Part shown: positions 33,586 to 46,784 of the stretch, piece by piece | How the letters are laid out: each line of letters opens with the position of its first letter | Position numbering within the stretch: position 1 is the stretch's first letter | Assembly (NCBI GenBank): GCA_022495995.1 | Contig: JAFEMH010000754.1 | Span: forward strand, 434,001 to 498,000 | Source: Adenophora triphylla var. japonica | Taxonomy: Eukaryota > Streptophyta > Magnoliopsida > Asterales > Campanulaceae | Length of the DNA stretch: 64,000 bases | Direction of reading: 5' to 3' | Notes under the pieces: generated by a model | Databases searched by the model: none | Seen by the model: only the letters and a program-made list of their open reading frames with translations | Told to the model about the DNA's origin: nothing | Position numbers and translations under genes: made by a program

Positions 33586-36182
33586 TCTACTATATATAAT
33601 AGCAAAAGTTTTTCAAGCTCCTAGAAAACTTCAAGTGATACAATATCATTGGTCAATCTTTCCATCATCCACCAATCACAATCATCCATTTGAAATTAAA
33701 TTAGTAACTTTTAAAATTTATAGGGGTTGATTTTTAAAATTAACTCCATTAGTCTCCAAAGTGAATTATAAAAAAATTGCTCTTAAACAGTAGCAAAAAA
33801 AAAAAAAAACTTGATTATTTATTTTAAATCGTACCATTTAATTATGCAATACTACTTTTGTTTTTTATTTTTAATCTTTAAAAGAATAAAGATTTATAGT
33901 ATTATATATATAACTAAGTAGATCACATATTATCAAACATAAATTAAAGTCGTATATGTATAATCACCATTTAGATTTGATTTATGTTTTATTTGTGAAA
34001 TTCTTAAATATGCGTTTGTTAATTGTTAATTCAAAAATTAATAAATGTAAAATTAGAAATTTAATTTTCAATTTTCAAATTTTTGTTTCAAAATTACTAT
34101 ATATAATATCAAAAGTTTTTCAAGCTCCCAGAAAACTCCAAGTGGCACAATATCATTGGTCAATCTTTTCATCATCCACCAATCACAATCATCCATTGAA
34201 ATTCAATTAGTAACTTTTAAAATTTATAGGGTTTGATTTTTAAAATTAACCCCGTTAGTCTCCAAAGTGAATTATAAAAAAAATTGCTCTTAAATAGTAG
34301 CAAAAAAAAAAACTTGATTATTTATTTTAAATCGTACCATTTAATTATGCAATACTACTTTTGTTTTTTATTTTTAATCTTTAAAAGAATAAAGATTTAT
34401 AGTATTGTAAATATAACTAAGTAGATCACATATTATCAAACATAAATTAAAGTCGTATACGTATAATCACCATTTAGATTTGATTTATGATTTATTTGTG
34501 AAATTTTTAAATTTGCGTTTGTTAATTGTTAATTCGAAAATTAATAAATGTAAAATTAGAAATTTAATTTTCAATTTTCAAATTTTTGTTTCAAATCTAC
34601 TATATATAATAGCAAAAGTTTTTCAAGTTCCTAGAAAACTCCAAGTGGCACAATATCATTGGTCAATCTTTCCATCATCCACCAATCACAATCATCCATT
34701 TGAAATTAAATTAGTAACTTTTAAAATTTATAGGGGTTGATTTTTAAAATTAACCCCATTAGTCTCCAAAGTGAATTATAAAAAAATTGCTCTTAAACAG
34801 TAGCAAATATAAAAAAAAAACCTGATTATTTATTTTAAATCGTACCATTTAAATATGCAATACTACTTTTGTTTTTTATTTTTAATCTTTAAAAGAATAA
34901 AGATTTATAGTATTGTATATATAACTAAGTAGATAGAATATTATCAAACGTAAATTAAAGTCGTATATGTATAATCACCATTTAGATTTGATTTATGATT
35001 TATTTGTGAAATTCTTAAATTTGCGTTTGTTAATTGTTAATTCAAAAATTAATAAATGTAAAATTAGAAATTTAATTTTCAAATTTTTGTTTCAAATCTA
35101 CTATATATAATAGCAAAAGTTTTTCAAGCTCCTAGAAAACTCCAAGTGGCACAATATCATTGGCCAATCTTTCTATCATCCACCAATCACAATCATCCAT
35201 TTGAAATTCAATTAGTAACTTTTAAAATTTAAAGGGGCTGATAAATGCATTTATCAACTATAAATACGAATTTTTTGTTCATTCAAAAAAAATAAAAAAT
35301 TTAAAAAATAGTTTTGGTAAAATTATAACTTTTTTTTTGTAAATTGCATCTTTTTGATGTAATTTTTGATAAAAAAAAAAACTCCAAATAATAATAATAA
35401 TAAAAATAGTAATAATAACCACAAAAATAATAATAGTAATAGTTATAGTAGTAGTAGAGTTTGGGAGTGCTTTTTCGGGGCTTATAATCACTTTCAAGCC
35501 CAAAATCACTTTTAATAGCGCTTGGATAACAATAGTGAGTTATGTTTTTAAGTGTTAAAACGTAAAACTGTATTTTTCAAAGCAACTATGACCCAGCTTT
35601 TCCTAAAAGTGATTCTTAGAAGTTGTTATTTGTGTTATTTTTACAATAATAACCTATATCTCTTTTGTGCATTTATTATATTGAGATACATATCATAAAT
35701 GTCATTTTTTATATTTATCTTTCATAATTAGTTTTGAACAAATACTATCCAAACATACTTATAAATTTTAGTATTTATTACAAATAATCGATTTTTCTAA
35801 AATCACTTTTGAAAAATCACTTTCAGAGAATCAGAAGCAATGCCAAACTCGCCCGTAGTAATAATAATAATAATAATCTACTATATATAATAGCAAAAGT
35901 TTTTCAAGCTCCTAGAAAACTCCAAGTGGCACAATATCATTGGGCAATCTTTCTAACATCCACCAATTACAATCATCCATTTGAAATTCAATTAGTAACT
36001 TTTAAAATTTAAAGGGGTTGATAAATGCATTTATCATCTATAAATACGAAATTTTTGTCCATTCAAAAAAATAAAAAATTTTAAAAATTGTTTTGTTAAA
36101 ATCATAACTTATTTGTTTTATTTTTTGTAAATTGCATCTTTTTGAGGTAAATTTTGATAAAAACTCCAAATAATAATAATAA
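33586..36182 (+). repeat. Helitron-terminus tandem units 3-7
   Basis: Units start at 33586, 34094, 34596, 35097 and 35877. The first three are ~505-bp type A. Those at 35097 and 35877 share the first ~120 bp and then switch to type B (GATAAATGCATTTATCAACT, then TTGTAAATTGCATCTTTTTG) and end in AAT repeats. The unit at 35877 begins inside an AAT run. Between 35400 and 35870 lies extra AT-rich sequence with a (TAA)n patch. No 3' Helitron end is present between units. Confidence 0.88.
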
Positions 36183-36479
36183 TCTACTATATATAATAGC
36201 AAAAGTTTTTCAAGATCCTAGAAAACTCCAAATTGCACAATATCATTGGCCAATCTTTCCATCATTCACCAATCACAATCATCAATTTGAAATTCAATTA
36301 GTAACTTTTAAAATTTAAAGGGGTTGATAAATGCATTTATCAACTATAAATACGAAATTTTTGACCATTCAAAAAAATAAAAAATAAAAAAAATGGTTTT
36401 GGTAAAATCATAACTTATTTGTTTTTGTTTTTTTTTTTTGTAAATTGCATCTTTTTGAGGTAATTTTTTATTAAAACTC

Positions 36480-36750
<271 letters not shown>

Positions 36751-38234
36751 TAACAATAATAACAATAATAGAAAAATATTATTCTATTTATTCTAAGTGT
36801 CATTTGACTTTATGACGTGAAAGTTCACATGACATTATTTAATTGGCTCACTTAAGAAGTGCACAAAAGTAATTTTAAAACACAAATAGAAACCTTATGC
36901 GTATAAAATTCTCAAGAACTCATACCATGTCACCATTGGCTTACACATAGTCTTCCATGGAACAAGTTGACCCCCCCGGCCCTTTCCTTTTGTTGAGAAA
37001 ATCCTAGAAACATGCTCTATATTATTAGTCAAACTTATGGGATCCTATAAGTAAAAAGGAGGTACTCTTAGTTCCTAGGAGAAGAAGACCCTCCCAATAG
37101 TCAAGCCTATGTTCCTAAAATGCAACCTTCTTGACTTGAGTTTCTCCTAACTCCCAAGGGAAACCCAAATAGGCAATGAGACCCTACTTGCTAAATCACC
37201 TTGGCATGATTTTGACGATTCAATTTTTTCTTCTTCATGGAATTGTATATCAGCAACTTCCTTTAATTAAGAACATTATTTCATGGAATTGTATATCAAA
37301 AACTTCTATAACTTCCATTAAAATTTATAGAAGTTGAAATTTGAAAATTCAAATAAATTTCAAAAGTTGAAATTTGAAACTTCAATCTTCCATATATACT
37401 TTGAATTTTTTGAAATCATCATGTTTTAGTTCAAACTGCCATATATACTAAACCCACAACAAGAATCCGCATGTATATATGAACTTAGATTTGATCATAA
37501 ACAGACGCAAAATTATCAAGAATCCTCCATTGAGGACTTGCGCACTAGAAGAAGAAGATCTCATCGGCCACCTCCGCCTCCTATCTCCAGTTAGTGCGTG
37601 TATTTCTATGTGTTTATACAACTGTTTTTATTTTTTGCTTTTGATTCATCCTGACTAATCTACTGCCAAAAGGGTAATCTGATTTTAAATTTTCAAAAGG
37701 GATTTCCCAACTGTGACCCTAAATTTATGAAATAATTTATTCGAATAAATATGAATTATTCAACAAATTCATATTTCAGGCTAGAACTAAACACCAACTC
37801 TAATAGAATATGCTGCGTAAAAACCTTATAACAAATAAATCGAGTGTGCCGAACTATTAATTATTCTGACAGGCTAACAACAATATTACAAGAAAATTAT
37901 CTCTAAATAATAATAGAAAATAACTTACAAAATGTAGTATCTTGATTCCATTTAGACTTCCTTATGCATTCACCTTGATCTCCGCAAAGTTTGGAAAATT
38001 TGCACTAGGTTTGAATATAAGTGGTATTCCAGTGATTAGGGTAAATTATACTCCCTCCGTTCCATAAAGATGTTCCTATTTGACTATTCAAGCATTTTAG
38101 TGGTATATGAGATTACAGGTGATTTTCAAATACATTTTGTTTAACATTTTGTTTAACATTATGTATACTTGTCTATATTTTAAAAGTTATAATAAGACTA
38201 AAATATAATAATTTATGTAGGGTGGTTCGTCTTC

Positions 38235-39373
38235 TTCGGATGTTGAGGACATCAGGTCATTTGCAAATTTGTTATTATCCGTCGGTGATGGGACTGCATG
38301 TGATAAGTAACAACTGCTTTTAAGATATAGATACGTATTTTATCCGTTGGTTATCACTACCTCTGTCTCAAAAGCCTTACTACCTTTGTTGCAATTTATG
38401 TACTATATCCGTCTTAATATTAGTAAAAACTGCTTCATAATTTTCCGGTCTTCTCTCAATTTTAATATTGATTTTTACTTTCTTTTAAGTTCATATTTTT
38501 ACTAATATTTATTTATTATATGTTGGTTATTACTGCAGGTGATAAGAACCATGGTGAAGTTGAAATCAAAATTTCATATGACATATTGATAAGAGATTCT
38601 ACCAATACCATTTCAGCTATCGTGGATTGCATATACCCGAACTTAATGCAAAATAAAGATGTTGATGGATTTTTCCATAATCGGGCTATACTTGCACCAA
38701 CAAATGAAATTGTTGACAGTATTAATGAGTATGTTATGTCGCTCTTTCCTGGAAAAGAAGTGGAATACATGAGTTCTGACGCCATATGAAAAGACGAGGA
38801 ATTTAACCAATCAGCCGAAGATATATTTTCAACTGAATTCCTAAACACCGTCAAGTGCTCTGAAATACCTAATCACATACTGAAGCTAAAGTTTGGATGT
38901 ATTGTCATGTTGTTACGAAATATAGATCAAGTTCAGAATTGTGTAACGGTACAAGATTGATCGTTACAAATCTAGGTACGCAAATCAATTTTGTTAGTAT
39001 ATAATTATACATTTATACCATTAATTATTTGACATAAAACATACTGTTATTTTAATATATATATATAGGTAAGCACGTTGTCGAGGCGGTAATGTTGTCC
39101 GGAAAGAATGTTGGTAAGAAGGTGTTGATACCGAGGATGATTATGTCACCTTCTGATACAACAAAATTCCCGGTTAGATTTCAACGGAGACAATTCCCAC
39201 TGGCCGTTTTTTTTGCAATGACGATAAATAAAAGTCAGGGTGAGTCGCTAGCTCATGTTGGCCTTTTTCTTCCAACACCAGTATTTAGTCATGGACAATT
39301 ATATGTTGCTTTTTCTAGAGTAACTATAAGAAAAGGACTTAAAGTGCTTATATGTAATAGTCATGAACAGTAA
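38235..39373 (+). pseudogene. Helitron helicase (C-terminal half), multi-exon and broken
   Basis: Recognisable blocks in order: EDIRSFANLLLSVGDG (38240-38300); HGEVEIKISYDILI, NRAILAPTNEIVDSINEYV and the words around YMSSDAI (38540-38790); then past a stop DEEFNQSAEDIFSTEFLNTV and CIVMLLRNIDQ; then VGKKVLIPRM, FQRRQFPLAVFFAMTINKSQ and HGQLYVAFSRV (39092-39373). The last two are motifs V-VI of Pif1-like SF1 helicases and are well conserved. At least one in-frame stop and frameshifts occur. The enzyme unwinds DNA during rolling-circle transposition. The copy is inactive. Confidence 0.88.
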
Positions 39374-39522
39374 GATAACACGACTACAAATGTTGTGTAC
39401 AAAGAAATTTTTGACAAGTTGTAATATATTACATAAAATTATATCATTAATTTTTTGAATTGTATTTCACTTTTACCTCAGTATTTTATTTCCCATCGGG
39501 GACCGACGGGTTACTCTCTAGT

Positions 39523-41165
39523 TTACTATATATAATATCAAAAGTTTTTCAAGCTCCTAAAAAACTTCAAGTGACACAATATCATTGGTCAATCTTTTCA
39601 TCATCCACCAATCACAATCATCCATTTGAAATTCAATTAGTAACTTTTAAAATTTATAGGGTTTGATTTTTAAAATTAACCCCATTAGTCTCCAAAGTAA
39701 ATTATAAAAAAAATTGATCTTAAACAGTAGCAAAAATAAAAAAAAAAACTAGATTATTTATTTTAAATCGTACCATTTAATTATGCAATACTACTTTTGT
39801 GTTTTTATTTTTAATCTTTAAAAGAATAAAGATTTATAGCATTGTATATATAACTAAGTAGATCACATATTATCAAACATAAATTAAAGTCGTATACGTA
39901 TAATCACCATTTAGATTTGATTTATGATTTATTTGTGAAAATCTTAAATTTGCGTTTGTTAATTGTTAATTCGAAAATTAATAAATGTAAAATTAGAAAT
40001 TTAATTTTCAATTTTCAAATTTTTGTTTCAAATCTACTATATATAATATCAAAAGTTTTTCAAGCTCCTAGAAAACTCCAAGTGACACAATATTATTGGT
40101 CAATCTTTCCATCACCCACCAATCACAATTATCCACTTGAAATTCAATTAGTAACTTTTAAAATTTATAGGGGTTGGTTTTTAAAATTAACCCCATGAGT
40201 CTCCAAAGTCAATTATAAAAAAATTACTCTTAAACAGTAGCAAAAATTAAAAAAAAAACTTGATTATTTATTTTAAATCGTACCATTTAATTATGCAATA
40301 CTACTTTTGTTTTTTATTTTTAATCTTTAAAAGAATAAAGATTTATAGTATTGTACATATAATTAAGTAGATCACATATTATTAAACATAAATTAAAGTC
40401 GTATATGTATAATCACCATTTAGATTTGATTTATGATTTATTTGTGAAATTCTTAAATTTGCGTTTGTTAATTCGAAAATTAATAAATGTAAAATTAGAA
40501 ATTTAATTTTCAATTTTCAAATTTTTGTTTCAAATCTACTATATATAATAGCAAAAGTTTTTCAAGCTCCTAGAAAACTCCAAGTGGCACAATATCATTG
40601 GTCAATCTTTCCATCATCCACCAATCACAATCATCCATTTGAAATTAAATTATTAACTTTTAAAATTTATAGGGGTTGATTTTTAAAATTAACCCCATTA
40701 GTCTCCAAAGTGAATTATAAAAAAAAATTGCTCTTAAACAGTAGCAAAAAAAAAAAAACTTGATTATTTATTTTATATCGTACCATTTAATTATGCAATA
40801 CTACTTTTGTTTTTTATTTTTAATCTTTAAAAGAATAAAGATTTATAGTATTGTATATATAACTAAGTAGATCACATATTATCAAACATAAATTAAAGTT
40901 GTATACGTATAATTACCATTTAGATTTGATTTATGATTTATTTGTGAAATTCTTAAATTTGCGTTTGTTAATTGTTAATTCGAAAATTAATAAATGTAAA
41001 ATTAGAAATTTAATTTTCAATTTTCCATTTTCAAATTTTTGTTTCAAATTTACTATATATAATATCAAAAGTTTTTCAAGCTCCTAGAAAACTCCAAGTG
41101 GCACAATATCATTGGTCAATCTTTCCATCATCCACCAATCACAATCATTCATTTGAAATTAAATT
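39523..41165 (+). repeat. Helitron-terminus tandem units 8-11
   Basis: Units start at 39523, 40033, 40535 and 41049 (510, 502 and 514 bp apart), all type A, beginning T(C/T)TACTATATATAATA(G/T)C. The first abuts the Helitron 3' end at 39521 with one base between. The last is cut at 41165, where an inverted copy begins. Confidence 0.88.
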
Positions 41166-41204
41166 AATTTATGTTTGATAATATGTGATCTACTTAGTTA
41201 TATA
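41166..41204 (-). repeat. Inverted Helitron unit, part 1
   Basis: AATTTATGTTTGATAATATG is the complement of the type A unit, so orientation flips at 41165/41166 through the word AAATTAATTT. Its continuation is at 43678-43782. Confidence 0.8.
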
Positions 41205-41433
41205 CTCCCTCCGTCCCAAAATATTTGTCCAATTTGACATTTTTGTTGAACTTTGATCACAAATTTATGAGAGATTAATCATGTTCATGAAATTCTAAAA
41301 GTTGTTGTTGATAATATTATTAATGGTGAATCAATAGGAATTTTTAGAATTTCATGAACATAATTAAATTGTCATATATTTGTGGTCAAAGTTCAACAAA
41401 AAAGTCAAATGGGACAAACATTTTGGGACGGAG
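41205..41433. mobile_element. Stowaway-like MITE, family 1 (copy 2)
   Basis: Same family as 7434-7664 with very few differences across the palindromic body. The left end is CTCCCTCCGTCCC after TA. The right end GGGACGGAG is interrupted by an LTR; the trailing GAG and TA are found again at 43675-43679. Confidence 0.88.
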
Positions 41434-43664
41434 TGTAACGACTCTAACCTTAGGCACTACTTTTAATATCATATTGTGTGATTTTAATATTATTGTTAAT
41501 ATTATGTGTCCATTTTTATATACTTGATTTCATATGTTAGGATAAATGATAGTAAAATAAATTTATGTTCTAGGAAAAATATAAAAAAAAAATAGAAATA
41601 AATAAGGTTTGAGACGAGGTTAAATGGTGGGGGAAGAAATTAGAATAAAGGGTTTTATTTTAATGTCTTAGAATTTGAAGTAGATAGTTAGTTAATATTG
41701 AAAAGCCTTGGATTAAAATGATAGAGTGGGGGACCATCCTCCCTAATTCACTCTTCTTTTCCTCAATAGTCAACAAACCACCATACCTCCCATACTCTTC
41801 TCCTTCCCCTACCCATACTTCTCCTATTCACCTCCCTCGTCCTTTTCATTTTACTCTTACCATTCTCCATGGAAAGAGCCTTTGTGAAAGCCTCCATTTC
41901 TTAAACTCCTACCAAGATCATTTCTTGTCCATTTTTAAATTCAAGTGTCCTTTTGCGAGTGGTTCATCTCAAGGAGTTGATCAAGCCTAGAAAAGCTTCA
42001 TTTCATCTTGTATTGGCTAGGTGAGTTGTTATGATTTCCTTTCTCCTAAATGTTCATAACTCTTGAATGTGATTTTTGTTCTTATGAAGTTTGTTTCATG
42101 CCTTGGAAACCTTATATGAGTTGGATGATGGGTAAATGGATTAGGTTGAGGTTAATGTTCTTGGAAGATGATCTAGAGGGTATAAAATGGGTGCAATGGG
42201 TAATGATAAATAATTTAGAATTACTTTATTTTGGGTTTGCACGATTTAGGATGAACTTGGTAAGGCTAGAAATTCCTTTGGTGTTCTTGAGTAGAAGGAA
42301 GATTTAAAAAGGAAAAGAAAATTGTAAAAAATGGAATTGGGAAATCTGGGTTGCTGGAAAAAGCCCTTGGGCGGTCGCCCATGGGAGCTTGAGCGGCCGC
42401 CCATGTGGGCAGAAACCTTGGCTCCTTAGGAAAGCTTCTTGGGCGGTCGCCCATGTTAGGGTGTGCAGTCGCCCACCTTAGCAGAAACTTAGGTTCCCTT
42501 TTAAAACCCTCTTAGGCGGTCGCCCAAGAGGTATGGGCGGTCGCCCAAGACCCCAGAAATTTAACTTTCAATCTGAACCAGAATTAGTTTGGCAATCTTG
42601 TTTGGTAACTTATGAATTATGACTCCCATTTAGTCAATTGAACTTGAACCTTCATAGATGCTTTGTATTATTGTATAATGACCTTGTAGGATGTATTGAT
42701 GATACTTCCTTGCCTTACTTGAGTTCATATACATTGTTTATATTATGCATAGTGTATTGATTAAATGTCGCACTATGATATTGGTTGGACATGAGTATAT
42801 TTTACCATGTTGCTATATTGTTATCCCTTTTGTGGATTATGTTTCAAGTATCTATTATGTGCTTGATATTTGTTAATCAGCTGATGTTGGGGGTATAACA
42901 TAATACGATCAATTATGGAAGTGTGACCTAATGTGATCGGATTATGTTATATTCATGACCGTCCCCTCCTGTGGCCACAGGTCGGGGTATAGCATCTGTA
43001 TTGAGCCAAAAGCCTTACAGAGTTGCTACTATCTTATTTGGTTCCCTGAAAAATGGGTCTTATAAGATGTGAGTATTGCTTAAGCAGCTCACTGTAAGAT
43101 TGGAGTATTATTATACCCAATGTTGTACGACTACTGTTCAGACGGGAAAAGGTAAACCAAGGTAATGGAATGTGTTTACAGCTTTCCCAATGTGTTATGT
43201 GCGACTGGTTATGTGTTGCATTTATTTGGCATATTGCTGCATTCATAATAGCTTGCTGAGATTTATTCTCACCCCTCTCCCTTTAATGTTTTTAGATCCC
43301 GAGACAGGCGGACCGACCAAGTAAGGGCGGAAAGGAGTTTGGCAGTGAGCTTTTGGGTATTGTCGGGGTACGTTAGGTTGGCGTAGAAAATATATTTTGT
43401 TATAATTCCTTTAAGGAGTTTGTAATTATAAACTTTACATTTCTACGTTAAAACCAATATCTTTTGTAACTAAACAGGGAATGTTTTCAAAGTTGGTCAA
43501 CTCCTCCTCCAAAGTGGAGAGGAGTGGAGTTATTTTGAAATGACAATGTTAATGATGTTTATATGTGAAAGTTAAATCCAAGTTTTAAAAGTTTAGTAAA
43601 TTTGGGTTAGTTTGGGGACGCTCCAACTCGGGACACGTGTAGGTTCCGGGTCGGGGTCCTCACA
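41434..43664 (+). repeat. Gypsy-type LTR, ~2.2 kb, followed by a primer-binding site
   Basis: Starts TGTAACGACTCTAACC and ends GGGTCGGGGTCCTCACA. These are the TGTAACG.../...CACA ends common in Del/Tekay-type chromoviruses. A TGG-TATCAGAG primer-binding site follows immediately. A coding-like frame (42050-42307) is spurious. Six copies of the GGGCGGTCGCCC-type palindrome lie at 42366-42550. No other part of the element is present here. Confidence 0.85.
42366..42550. repeat. Six GGGCGGTCGCCC-type palindromes in the LTR
   Basis: Copies at 42366-42383, 42388-42405, 42437-42454, about 42461-42477, 42510-42528 and 42532-42550 form three pairs. Within a pair, starts are ~22 bp apart; pairs repeat every ~71-73 bp. 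The core arms CTTGGGCG/CGCCCAAG form an 8-bp stem around GT. After each pair comes a word with CAGAAA. Confidence 0.92.
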
Positions 43665-43677
43665 GTTGGTATCAGAG
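43665..43677 (+). promoter_or_regulatory. Primer-binding site stump (initiator Met tRNA)
   Basis: GTTGGTATCAGAG follows the LTR end with no gap and matches the usual plant retrotransposon primer-binding site TGGTATCAGAGC. The homology stops here and MITE/Helitron host sequence resumes (TATACAATACTATA). Confidence 0.85.
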
Positions 43678-43782
43678 TATACAATACTATAAATCTTTAT
43701 TCTTTTATAGATTAAAAAGAAAAAATAAAAGTAGTACTGCATAATTAAATGGTACGATTTAAAATAAATAAATAATTAAATA
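43678..43782 (-). repeat. Inverted Helitron unit, part 2
   Basis: TACAATACTATAAATCTTTA and GGTACGATTTAAAATAAATA are the complement of the type A unit and continue from 41204 once the MITE and LTR are removed. Confidence 0.8.
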
Positions 43783-45342
43783 GGAATAGTGTCATTGCAT
43801 GGTATGTTACTCTCTCTACCCTCTAAGCTTTCTCTCTCTAACCTCCATTACTGATTAACTGTGTTGTGACCAAAGATCCTTACTCTCACGCCGAAGGGGT
43901 TTTGTCGGAGCCACCCCCGGCTTAGTTCACGTTTGTGCATGTGAAGGAGACCAACTGAAGGAGGACAAGCCGAGCTATCCAGTTTCGTCTAAAGACAAGG
44001 GTGGGGCAGGAATTAATATGATCTCGCCAGAGGAGTAGATGAAATATGAGAAGGCGCTGAGGTTTAAGTTTAATATTTCTAACAACCAGGCGGAGTATGA
44101 GGCACTGATTGTCGGGATTGAATTGGCGAGAGATATTGGGCTGACCAAGATCGTCATTCATTCAGACTCTCAATTGATTGTGAACCAAGTAAAGGGCGAG
44201 TATGGGGTGCTCAATGCAGTGTTGATGAAGTATTGTAACATAGCGAGAAATATTTTAAAGGGGTTCGAGTTTTGGGAGTTGGTACAGATAGACAGGGCTG
44301 AAAACTAGCGGGCAAATTCTTTGAGCAGGTCGGCAGGGATAGAAGGGCAAAGCTCGGCTAGTGAGTCGTTGGTTGAATATGTTGAGATGCCGGCAATCAA
44401 TAGGCCGCTGATCGTGGAGATTGAGGAGGTTGAAATGAATTGGGTGGTGGAAATGAAAGAATTTTTGGAGAAGGGGGAGTTGTCGCCTGATGAGGAAAGG
44501 GCAAAGTTAATAAAGGTGACCTCGCCACGGTTCACGGTTCAGGATGGTGCTTTGTACATAAAATCTTTTTCGAAGCCGTTGATGCGATGTGTTGAGCCAA
44601 ATTTGGTGCAGAAGGTTTTATTCGAAATTCATGAAGGAGTGTGTGGCGGCCACCCTGGTGCGAGAACCCTGGCTGACAAAGTTTTATTTCATGGGTAATA
44701 TTGACCGAGTTTGAAGAAAGATGCTGAGATTTATGTGAAAAAGTGTGAGAAGTGTCAGAGACATGGCAACATTCCCCGGAAGCTGGCAGCTGAGCAAACC
44801 CCGATAGTGGTGACATGGCCCTTTGATATGTGGGGGATTGATTTGATAGGGCCCTTTCCAAAAGCTAAAGGTGGATGTCATCACGTGGTTGTTGCCGTGG
44901 ACTATTTTACTAAGTGGACAGAGGCTAAAGCTTTGGCGACAATCAGTGAGGACAATGTGATTAAGTTTGTGCAAGAGAATATTTGGTGTAGATATGGGGT
45001 GCCCAGAACAATTGATGTGACAAGGTGAACAATATAATCTCACTAACTTAGGAGTTGGTTGAAGACCATATGTGGATGATTGACAAGTGTCCCCCATGTG
45101 CAAGACACATGGGGGCTTGAGGGTATAAAACTAGAGGAATAGTGTCATTGCATGGTATATTACTCTCTCTACCCTTTAAGCTTTCTCTCTCTAACCTCCA
45201 TTACTGATTAACTGTGTTGTGACCAAAGATCCTTACTCTTACGTCGAAGGGATTTTGCCGGAGTCACCCCCGGCTTAGTTTACGTTTGTGCATGTACAGG
45301 AGACCAACCGAAGGAGGACAAGCCGAGCTATCCAGTTTCGTC
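43783..45342 (+). mobile_element. Internally deleted gypsy element (RNase H-integrase) with partial LTR copies
   Basis: About 207 bp (43783-43989) recur at 45136-45342 with few differences: GGAATAGTGTCATTGCATGG through CCGAGCTATCCAGTTTCGTC. The right copy has upstream LTR sequence including TATAAAA at 45124-45130; the left copy begins within ~12 bp of that box, so its U3 is missing. Between them only RNase H and the first part of integrase survive. Gag, protease and reverse transcriptase are absent. Confidence 0.8.
44030..45022 (+). pseudogene. Gypsy RNase H and integrase N-terminal half
   Basis: The first frame (44039-44308) gives NNQAEYEALIVGIELARDIG and VIHSDSQLIVNQVKGEYG, the E and D blocks of the additional RNase H found in Tat-lineage gypsy elements. 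After an in-frame stop the second frame (44321-44698) runs through a linker to VLFEIHEGVCGGHPGARTLA, and the third (44711-45028) to KKCEKCQRHG, WPFDMWGIDLIGPFP (first catalytic Asp) and VVVAVDYFTKWTEAKA. The H..H..C..C zinc finger is split by a stop near 44700. The second Asp and the Glu are lost at the 3' junction. Confidence 0.88.
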
Positions 45343-46524
45343 ATTTCAGTTCCTGTGCAACCATTATTTTGAATGACAACATCAGGTTAGTCTTTCGACT
45401 GCGTCCCTAATAGAGTTCTCTCTCTCTCTCCTTCTCCTTGTATATTTCAATCATTTTAAACATGTGCGATGAACATTTGACTCAATAGCATAAGTTGTTG
45501 CTTCTCTCGTAAAGATAACGGTCCGCGCCCCTCGCTATTTTGTATTTAAAAATTGTAATTTAGCCACATACAAATAAATCATCTTAACTTATATTTAATC
45601 TCTTTTTTTTCCTTCTTTTTTTTTTTTTTTTGGTCATCTCAACTTATTTCTCTCTTCTTTCCCTAGTTGTCATGTTTTCTTCTCACTATAACTTCGTCCA
45701 GCATAAGTCATTTTTCATGCAAATTGATTTTGCTACTACCTCGACTCTTCAATTAATATGTGTTATTCAAAATAGTTTTTTTTCGTATATTACAAATCCA
45801 TATTTTCTAACCACTATTATAAAATAGTTTTCTTTTTTTAAAAACTATCTTATAGTTTTTATTTAAAAATCCTTATATTTTTTTTAAAAATCTTTTAACA
45901 TAGTTAAAGAAATCATTTATTTATTGTTTCAACAATAAACAAACCATTTATTATCCAAATACATTCTCTGCATTTATCACATCGGGATAGTTGTGGTGTC
46001 ATATTTTTGCATTTATTACATCTCGAAGAAAGATTGAAAGAATATATTTGATCACTATTCTGGCTAGTGAAATTTTGGGTGGGAAAAAAGGTTATAGAAA
46101 GTGCTTTATATACTTCATCCTTTATATAATTGTAAATATATTTAAGTACCATTACTATTAATTTTATATCACATCCAAAACTATAATATAAAAGTATATA
46201 CCTTCCGTCTAAAAAAGAGAGTCATTCACTTTTTTTATCGTCAATTTCAATGATTTTTTATTATAATTTAAATTAATTTAATTATTTAATGACAATTTAA
46301 TAATTATTATTATTAATAACAAGATTTAAACTTTTATTAGACTAATTGTTTTTTATCAATAATTTAAATTAATTTAATTATTTGTAGGATATGAAGAGAG
46401 TATTAAAAATATTTTTAGACCACAAGTAATTTTATGTGAAACTTTTCTCAAATAATTCATTTTTAAAATAATAAATCCCGTAATAACAAACCTTTGAAAC
46501 TATTGACCAGAATAGCCATTTTTT
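45343..46524. other. AT-rich spacer
   Basis: Poly-T and ATTTAAA-rich DNA. The open frames at 45630-45827 and 45913-46152 show no motif. Nothing else recognised. Confidence 0.5.
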
Positions 46525-46684
46525 GAAACTCGCTACATCGCGTAGCGAGTTTAAAATTTCCCTCGTTGAAACTCGCTACTTGGTGTAGCGAGTTTAGTAT
46601 AATTAACGTAATTAAGGTTTAGATAACTCGCTACTTGGTGTAGCGATTTTTAAAAGTGAACTCGACAATTGGTGTAGCGAGTTT
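46525..46684. repeat. Four ACTCGCTAC...GTAGCGAGT palindromes
   Basis: Inverted-repeat units at 46525-46552, 46568-46595, 46625-46648 and 46658-46684. Each has arms AACTCGCTAC and GTAGCGAGTT around a 6-bp centre (ATCGC or TTGGT type). The fourth has a mutated left arm (CTCGACAA). They lie just upstream of the MULE leader. Confidence 0.9.
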
Positions 46685-46730
46685 AAACGAAAAATAGATA
46701 AGGTTTGCAGATTGTAGATTCATTCATATT

Positions 46731-46784
46731 TTCCATATCCAAACTTTCACAAATTCAAAATAGTTGAAGAAAAAAACCCAAATT
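46731..46784 (+). repeat. MULE 5' segment duplication, copy 1 (left of the solo LTR)
   Basis: Starts TTCCATATCCAAACTTTCAC and matches 48886-48940. The rest of the copy resumes at 48308 after the solo LTR. Confidence 0.85.

Noticed and set aside
42050..42307. 85-codon frame inside the 2.2-kb LTR
   Set aside because: No domain, no start context, and it lies wholly within an LTR.
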